A DNA stretch of 64,000 bases from Mycobacterium aquaticum. Its GTDB lineage: Bacteria > Actinomycetota > Actinomycetes > Mycobacteriales > Mycobacteriaceae. Location of the stretch: the NCBI RefSeq assembly GCF_002086485.1, contig NZ_MVHF01000008.1, positions 124,001 through 188,000 of the forward strand, written 5' to 3'. The stretch's first letter is position 1; every line of letters begins with the position of its first letter. A program made the translations under genes and the position numbers. Positions 59,101-64,000 of the stretch are shown here, one piece after another. The notes under the pieces were generated by a model. It ran no database searches and had not been told where the DNA came from. It saw only the letters and a program-made list of their open reading frames with translations.

Positions 59101-62100
59101 GAGAATCGTTCGGCGACAAACGCTTCGACCGGAGCCCGGCTCGAGGTGCTCGACGAGACGCACGTCGTGCTCTCGGTGCCGCTCTCAGGCACCTGGATCG
59201 AGATCAAGTTCAGCCTGACCGACGCCGTGCGCAGCGGCGGCGCCCCGATCGTCTCCGTCGAGGACGCCTCGACCGCCATGCGGTCGGTGCTGGCCATCGC
59301 TGCCGGGGTCAGTGGCCCCGACGCGCTACCGCCGGTGGTCGACTCGACCGCCACCGTGACCGTCACCTGGGATCCCGAGCAGGTCGCCGATCACACCGGT
59401 GTGACCGCCACCTTCGGTGCCCCGCTGGCCCCGACGCTGACGGTGGTTCCCGACGCGCTGGTCGGCCGGTGCTGGCCCGCGGTGTTCGCCGCCATCGGTT
59501 CGGCGGTGACCGAGGACGGGTTCCCGGTCGTCGAGGGTCTGCTGAGCCTGGTGCATCTGGACCACGCCGCGCAGCTGCTCGCTCCGCTGCCAACCGAGAA
59601 CGCCGAATTGACCGTCTCCGCAACGGCTTCGGCTGCCCACGACACCGAGGTCGGCCGGGTTGTCCCGGTTTCGGTGGTCGTCAAATCGGCTGACGGGACC
59701 GTCCTGGCCACGCTCGAAGAGCGTTTCGCCATCCGCGGTCGCACCGGCGATGCCGAGCTGACGGACCCGATCAAGGCCGGTGGCGCGATCTCCGACAACG
59801 CCACCGACACCCCGCGCCGTCGTCGCCGCGACGTCACCATCGGAGCACCGGTCGACATGCGGCCGTTTGCCGTGGTCTCCGGTGACCACAACCCGATCCA
59901 CACCGATCGGGCCGCCGCCCTGCTCGCCGGGCTGGAATCGCCCATCGTGCACGGCATGTGGCTCTCGGCCGCGGCTCAGCACGTGGCCACCGCGACCGAC
60001 GGCAAGCCGGCTCCGCCTGCCAAGCTGGTCGGCTGGACCGCCCGCTTCCTGGGCATGGTCAAGCCCGGTGACCAGGTCGACTTCCGCGTCGACCGCGTCG
60101 GAATCGACGTCGGCGCAGAGGTTCTCGAAGTGCAGGCGCGCATCGGCTCCGATCTGGTGATGTCGGCGACGGCTCGGCTGGCCGCACCCAAGACCGTCTA
60201 CGCGTTTCCCGGCCAGGGCATTCAGCACAAGGGCATGGGCATGGAGGTCCGAGCCCGGTCCAAGGCGGCCCGCAAGGTGTGGGATTCGGCGGACAAGTTC
60301 ACCCGCCAGACCCTCGGCTTCTCGGTGCTGCACGTGGTGCGGGACAACCCGACCAGCCTGATCGCCTCCGGCGTGCACTACCACCACCCGGACGGCGTGC
60401 TGTTCCTGACGCAGTTCACCCAGGTCGCCATGGCCACGGTGGCGGCGGCGCAGGTCGCCGAGATGCGTGAGCAGGGCGCCTTCGTCGAGGGTGCGATCGC
60501 CTGCGGTCACTCCGTCGGTGAGTACACCGCGCTGGCCTGCGTGTCCGGCGTGTACGAGCTCGAAGCGCTGCTCGAGGTGGTGTTCGCCCGCGGCGGCAAG
60601 ATGCACGACATCGTCGAGCGTGACGCACAGGGCCGGTCGGACTACCGACTGGCCGCGATCCGGCCGTCGCAGATCGACCTCGACGACGCGGACGTCAAGG
60701 ACTTCGTCGCCGAGATCGCCGAGCGCACAGGTGAATTCCTGCAGATCGTGAACTTCAACCTGCGTGGCTCGCAGTACGCGATCGCCGGTACGGTGCGCGG
60801 CCTGGAAGCGCTGGAGGAAGAGGTCGAGCGGCGTCGCGAGCTCTCGGGCGGTCGCCGGTCGTTCATCCTGGTGCCCGGCATCGACGTGCCGTTCCACTCC
60901 AGCGTGCTGCGGGTGGGCGTCGATGACTTCCGTCGCAGCCTCGAGCGCGTGATGCCCAGCGACAAGGATCCGTCGCTGATCGTCGGCAAGTACATCCCGA
61001 ACCTGGTGCCCCGGCCGTTCACCCTGGACAAGGACTTCATCCAGGAGATCCGCGATCTGGTCCCGGCCGAGCCGCTCGACGAGATCCTCGCCGACTACGA
61101 CACCTGGCGGAACGAGAAGCCCAAGGAGCTGTGCCGCAAGATCGTCATCGAGCTGCTGGCCTGGCAGTTCGCCAGCCCGGTGCGCTGGATCGAGACGCAG
61201 GACCTGCTGTTCATCGAGGAGGCCGCAGGCGGTCTCGGTGTCGAGCGGTTCGTCGAGATCGGCGTGAAGTCGGCCCCGACGGTCGCAGGCCTGGCCACCA
61301 ACACGCTCAAGCTGCCCGAGTACTCGCACAGCACTGTCGAGGTGCTCAACAGCGAGCGGGACGCGGCCGTGCTGTTCGCCACCGACACCGATCCGGAACC
61401 GGAACCTGAGGTGGACGAGGCCCCCGCGGCTCCCGCCGCCGAAGCCGCTCCTGCGGCCGCTGCGGCAGCCCCGGCCCCGGTCGCCGCATCCGGTGGTCCG
61501 CGACCCGACGACATCACGTTCGATGCCGCCGACGCGACCGTGGCGCTCATCGCGCTCTCGGCCAAGATGCGCATCGACCAGATCGAGGCGCTGGACTCCA
61601 TCGAGCACATCACCGACGGTGCCTCGTCACGCCGCAACCAGTTGCTGGTCGACCTGGGCTCCGAGCTGAACCTCGGCGCCATCGACGGTGCCGCGGAAGC
61701 CGATCTGGGCGCGCTGAAGGGACAGGTGAGCAAGCTCGCCCGTACCTACAAGCCGTTCGGTCCGGTGCTCTCGGATGCCATCAACGACCAGCTGCGGACC
61801 GTGTTCGGGCCGTCGGGCAAGCGTCCGGCCTACATCACCGAGCGCGTCACCAAGACCTGGGAGCTGGGTGCCGGTTGGGCCAAGCACGTCACTGTCGAGG
61901 TCGCGCTGGGAACCCGTGAGGGCAGCAGCGTGCGCGGTGGCGACCTGGGTGGTCTGCACCCGGGTGCACTGGCCGACGCTGCCAGCGTCGACAAGGTGAT
62001 CGACGCGGCCGTGGCCGCGGTCGGCGCCCGACGCGGTGTGCCGGTGTCCCTGCCGTCGGCCGGCGGTGCCGGTGGCGGCGTGGTGGACTCGGCCGCGCTC

Positions 62101-64000
62101 AGCGAGTTCGCGGAGAAGGTCACCGGACGTGACGGCGTGCTGGCCGCGACGGCCCGGACCATCCTGGGGCAGCTCGGGCTCGACAACGCCGTCACCGCCC
62201 CTGAGGCGGCCACCGACGCCGAGCTGATCGACCTCGTGACCAGCGAACTCGGTTCGGACTGGCCGCGACTCGTGGCCCCGGCGTTCGACGCCAAGAAGGC
62301 CGTCGTGTTCGACGACCGGTGGGCCAGCGCCCGTGAGGACCTCGTCAAGCTGTGGCTGGCCGACGAGAACGAGATCGATGCGGATTGGCCGCGACTGTCC
62401 GAGCGCTTCGAAGGTGCCGGGCATGTGGTTGGTACGCAGGCGAATTGGTGGCAGGGCAAGGCTCTTGCCGCGGGTCGCAACGTGCATGCGTCGCTGTTCG
62501 GTCGCATCGCGGCCGGCGCCGAGAACCCGGGCACGGGCCGTTACCGCGACGAGATCGCGGTCGTGACCGGTGCGTCGAAGGGTTCGATCGCCTCCGCGGT
62601 GGTCGGGCAGCTGCTCGACGGCGGTGCCACCGTCATCGCCACCACCTCGCGCCTGGACGACGACCGGTTGGCCTTCTATAAGAAGCTCTATCGCGACAAC
62701 GCCCGCTTCGGTGCCACGCTGTGGGTGGTCCCGGCCAACATGGCGTCCTACTCCGACATCGACAAGCTGGTGGAGTGGGTCGGTAGCGATCAGGTCGAAA
62801 GCCTTGGGCCGCAATCTATCCACCTCAAGGACGCGCAGACCCCGACGCTGCTGTTCCCGTTCGCCGCGCCCCGTGTTGCCGGTGATCTGTCGGAGGCCGG
62901 TTCGCGGTCCGAGATGGAGATGAAGGTGCTGCTGTGGGCCGTGCAGCGGCTCATCGGTGGGCTCTCCACGATCGGTGCCGAGCGGGACATCGCCTCGCGC
63001 CTGCACGTGGTGCTGCCGGGCTCGCCCAACCGTGGCATGTTCGGCGGTGACGGTGCCTACGGCGAGTCCAAGGCGGCACTCGACGCGCTGGTCAACCGCT
63101 GGAGCGCCGAGGCGTCGTGGGCCGAGCGGGTCACCCTGGCGCATGCGCTGATCGGTTGGACCAAGGGCACGGGCCTGATGGGTCACAACGACGCCATCGT
63201 CAGCGCCGTCGAAGAGGCGGGCGTGACCACCTACACCTCAGCGGAGATGGCAGCGATGCTGCTGGACCTGTGCACGGTGGAATCCAAGGTGGCCGCGGCG
63301 AATTCGCCGATCAAGGTGGACCTGACCGGTGGTCTGGGCGACATCAAGATCGACATGGCCGAGCTGGCGGCCAAGGCCCGCGAGGAAATGACCTCTGCGG
63401 CTGCGGATTCCGACGACGACACGGATGAGGGCATCATCGCCGCACTGCCGTCGCCGCCGCGCGGATACGCTCCGGCACCCGCGCCGGTCTTCGAAGACCT
63501 CGACGTGGACCCGGCCGATCTGGTGGTCATCGTCGGCGGTGCCGAACTCGGCCCGTACGGCTCGTCGCGTACCCGCTACGAGATGGAGGTCTCCGGCGAG
63601 CTGTCGGCGGCCGGTGTGCTGGAGCTGGCGTGGACGACCGGACTGGTCAAGTGGGAGGACGATCCCAAGGCCGGTTGGTACGACACCCAAACCGGTGAGC
63701 TGGTCGACGAATCGGAGATCGTGGAGCGTTACCACGACACCGTCGTCGAGCGCTGCGGCATCCGCGAGTTCGTCGACGACGGTGCGATCGATCCCGATCA
63801 CGCCTCGCCGCTGCTGGTCAGCGTCTTCCTGGACAAGGACTTCTCGTTCGTCGTGTCCAGCGAGGCCGACGCCCGGGCGTTCGTGTCCTTCGACCCCGAG
63901 CACACCGTGGCCCGGCCGGTGCCGGACTCCGGCGACTGGCAGGTGATCCGCAAGGCGGGCACCGAGATTCGCGTTCCGCGTAAGACCAAGCTGTCGCGGA
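56188..64000 (+). CDS. fas: type I fatty acid synthase (C-terminal part beyond the window)
   Basis: The first 2604 residues of a multifunctional FAS-I, which makes fatty acids for membrane lipids and mycolic acid precursors. Domain order fits the family. The acetyltransferase has GHSQG near residue 155. The enoyl reductase region (LLAGMTPTTVDAK) is near 430. The dehydratase hot-dog (GDHNPIHTD) is near 1230. The malonyl/palmitoyl transferase (GHSVGEYTALA) is near 1440. The acyl-carrier segment (DGASSRRNQ) is near 1810. The ketoreductase (VTGASKGS near 2126) has its active Tyr in AYGESK near 2290. The ketosynthase lies past the window edge. The GTG start reads VTIYEHDRVSADR and has GAGGAG 8 bases upstream. 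Confidence 0.97.
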   Translation, partial: MTIYEHDRVSADRNDESGSNGRAADSAQALVDRLNAGEPYAVAFGGQGSAWLETLEELVSSAGIEAELATLAGEAELMLEPIAAELVVVRPIGFEPLQWVRALASEEPVPSAKQLTSAAVSVPGVLLTQMAAIRALARQGMDLTATPPVAVVGHSQGVLAVEALKAAGAKDVELLALAQLIGAAGTLVARRRGITVLGDRPPMVSVTNAEPERIYELLEEFSQDVRTVLPPVLSIRNGRRSVVITGTPEQLSRFELYCTQIAEKEEAERKSKVRGGAVFAPIFDPVQVEVGFHTPRLSDGIEIVGRWAETVGLDVTLAKAMTEAILVEQVDWVDEITEVHEAGARWILDLGPGDILTRLTAPVIRGLGVGIVPAATRGGQRNLFTIGAVPEVARPWSSYTPTLVTLPDGSVKLETKFTRLTGRSPILLAGMTPTTVDAKIVAAAANAGHWAELAGGGQVTEPIFNDRVAELTTLLEPGRAIQFNTLFLDPYLWKLQVGGKRLVQKARQSGAPIDGVVVSAGIPDLEEAVELIDELNDAGISHVVFKPGTVEQIRSVIRIAAEAPTKPVIVHIEGGRAGGHHSWEDLDDLLLTTYSELRSRSNITICVGGGIGTPEQAAEYLSGRWSAGHGYPLMPVDGILVGTAAMAALEATTSPQVKELLVATQGTDQWVGAGKAQGGMASGRSQLGADIHEIDNTASRCGRLLDEVAGDADAVAARRDEIIAAMANTAKPYFGDVAEMTYLQWLRRYVELAIGDGNSTADTKREHSPWLDITWRDRFEQMLKRAEARLHEQDFGPIETLFDNEALLEDPKAALAALVGAYPDAASVQLHPADVPFFTELCKTLGKPVNFVPVIDKDVRRWWRSDSLWQAHDARYSADQVCVIPGTAAVAGITRVDEPVGELLDRFEQAAVDEALTAGVQPVPVLSRRAHRAGVSGPLAVLLDAPDVLWAGRTATNPVHRIAPPADWQVNENRSATNASTGARLEVLDETHVVLSVPLSGTWIEIKFSLTDAVRSGGAPIVSVEDASTAMRSVLAIAAGVSGPDALPPVVDSTATVTVTWDPEQVADHTGVTATFGAPLAPTLTVVPDALVGRCWPAVFAAIGSAVTEDGFPVVEGLLSLVHLDHAAQLLAPLPTENAELTVSATASAAHDTEVGRVVPVSVVVKSADGTVLATLEERFAIRGRTGDAELTDPIKAGGAISDNATDTPRRRRRDVTIGAPVDMRPFAVVSGDHNPIHTDRAAALLAGLESPIVHGMWLSAAAQHVATATDGKPAPPAKLVGWTARFLGMVKPGDQVDFRVDRVGIDVGAEVLEVQARIGSDLVMSATARLAAPKTVYAFPGQGIQHKGMGMEVRARSKAARKVWDSADKFTRQTLGFSVLHVVRDNPTSLIASGVHYHHPDGVLFLTQFTQVAMATVAAAQVAEMREQGAFVEGAIACGHSVGEYTALACVSGVYELEALLEVVFARGGKMHDIVERDAQGRSDYRLAAIRPSQIDLDDADVKDFVAEIAERTGEFLQIVNFNLRGSQYAIAGTVRGLEALEEEVERRRELSGGRRSFILVPGIDVPFHSSVLRVGVDDFRRSLERVMPSDKDPSLIVGKYIPNLVPRPFTLDKDFIQEIRDLVPAEPLDEILADYDTWRNEKPKELCRKIVIELLAWQFASPVRWIETQDLLFIEEAAGGLGVERFVEIGVKSAPTVAGLATNTLKLPEYSHSTVEVLNSERDAAVLFATDTDPEPEPEVDEAPAAPAAEAAPAAAAAAPAPVAASGGPRPDDITFDAADATVALIALSAKMRIDQIEALDSIEHITDGASSRRNQLLVDLGSELNLGAIDGAAEADLGALKGQVSKLARTYKPFGPVLSDAINDQLRTVFGPSGKRPAYITERVTKTWELGAGWAKHVTVEVALGTREGSSVRGGDLGGLHPGALADAASVDKVIDAAVAAVGARRGVPVSLPSAGGAGGGVVDSAALSEFAEKVTGRDGVLAATARTILGQLGLDNAVTAPEAATDAELIDLVTSELGSDWPRLVAPAFDAKKAVVFDDRWASAREDLVKLWLADENEIDADWPRLSERFEGAGHVVGTQANWWQGKALAAGRNVHASLFGRIAAGAENPGTGRYRDEIAVVTGASKGSIASAVVGQLLDGGATVIATTSRLDDDRLAFYKKLYRDNARFGATLWVVPANMASYSDIDKLVEWVGSDQVESLGPQSIHLKDAQTPTLLFPFAAPRVAGDLSEAGSRSEMEMKVLLWAVQRLIGGLSTIGAERDIASRLHVVLPGSPNRGMFGGDGAYGESKAALDALVNRWSAEASWAERVTLAHALIGWTKGTGLMGHNDAIVSAVEEAGVTTYTSAEMAAMLLDLCTVESKVAAANSPIKVDLTGGLGDIKIDMAELAAKAREEMTSAAADSDDDTDEGIIAALPSPPRGYAPAPAPVFEDLDVDPADLVVIVGGAELGPYGSSRTRYEMEVSGELSAAGVLELAWTTGLVKWEDDPKAGWYDTQTGELVDESEIVERYHDTVVERCGIREFVDDGAIDPDHASPLLVSVFLDKDFSFVVSSEADARAFVSFDPEHTVARPVPDSGDWQVIRKAGTEIRVPRKTKLSR

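Noticed and set aside
55645..59163. Very long antisense open frame (1172 residues) opposite the fas start
   Set aside because: Low-complexity, Arg/Gly/Asp/Val-rich translation with no domain motifs; it mirrors the third-position GC bias of fas, which has clear family motifs on the other strand.
59326..61608. Antisense open frame (760 residues) opposite fas
   Set aside because: Same codon-bias shadow of fas; no recognisable motif.
61627..63186. Antisense open frame (519 residues) opposite the fas acyl-carrier and reductase region
   Set aside because: Shadow of fas; the fas reading frame carries SDR and carrier motifs here.
1..64000. CRISPR array, tRNA/rRNA genes, insertion sequences or phage genes
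   Set aside because: Looked for repeat-spacer arrays, cloverleaf-like segments, transposases and integrases by eye and found none; a covariance-model search would be needed to exclude small RNAs.

Overview
The window is GC-rich chromosomal DNA of a fast-growing mycobacterium (Mycolicibacterium type). The best anchors are at the right end: a type I fatty acid synthase (fas), cut off by the window edge, preceded by a Tat-exported protein of the Rv2525c family, the same neighbourhood as in Mycobacterium tuberculosis. A complete yrbE/mce operon, Mce-associated membrane proteins, a mycofactocin-type short-chain dehydrogenase and a mycobacterial hemophore-like protein agree with this. I saw no rRNA, tRNA, CRISPR array, insertion sequence or phage gene.

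Regions. (1) 0-5.7 kb: end of a leftward TetR / acyl-CoA dehydrogenase / APH-type kinase operon, then two P450-ferredoxin pairs. (2) 5.8-15.5 kb: leftward blocks with two hydroxyisobutyrate-dehydrogenase-like enzymes, two alpha/beta hydrolases, a DUF35-thiolase fusion, a ferredoxin with a NuoF-like flavoprotein, a Rieske protein and two amidohydrolase-2 proteins. (3) 15.8-24.7 kb: a paired acyl-CoA dehydrogenase, a hemophore-like protein, an SDR-SDR-ferredoxin-P450 operon, an aldehyde dehydrogenase and a class III CoA-transferase. (4) 25.1-34.7 kb: yrbEA, yrbEB, mceA-F. (5) 34.7-36.7 kb: four small exported proteins. (6) 36.8-47.3 kb: a P450 with a divergent TetR gene, thiolase plus DUF35 protein, enoyl-CoA hydratase, two acyl-CoA ligases, a third amidohydrolase and two Mce-associated membrane proteins. 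(7) 47.4-55.7 kb: LtrA-like protein, MFS permease, MerR regulator, a complete polyamine-type ABC importer and the Rv2525c-like protein. (8) 56.2 kb to the end: fas.

Taken together, 2-47 kb looks like one uptake-and-degradation island for a hydrophobic, probably steroid- or isoprenoid-like, substrate. Mce proteins would import it. P450s, the mycofactocin-type SDR and the aldehyde dehydrogenase would oxidise it. The ligases or the CoA-transferase would make CoA thioesters. The dehydrogenases, hydratase, thiolase and a Cys-less thiolase-like (aldolase-type) protein would shorten the chain. The substrate is inference; no gene here fixes it.

The most interesting signal is non-coding. A half-site GAGAAT/ATTCTC occurs as inverted pairs with a 3- or 7-base spacer, sometimes as three alternating half-sites, at about ten promoter positions between 15.6 and 43.0 kb, with a weak eleventh before the membrane-protein pair. 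It appears to define one regulon covering the island. The two TetR genes in the window have different palindromes at their own promoters, so the cognate regulator is not evident. Several genes also look leaderless, with a TANNNT box exactly 7 bases before the start codon.
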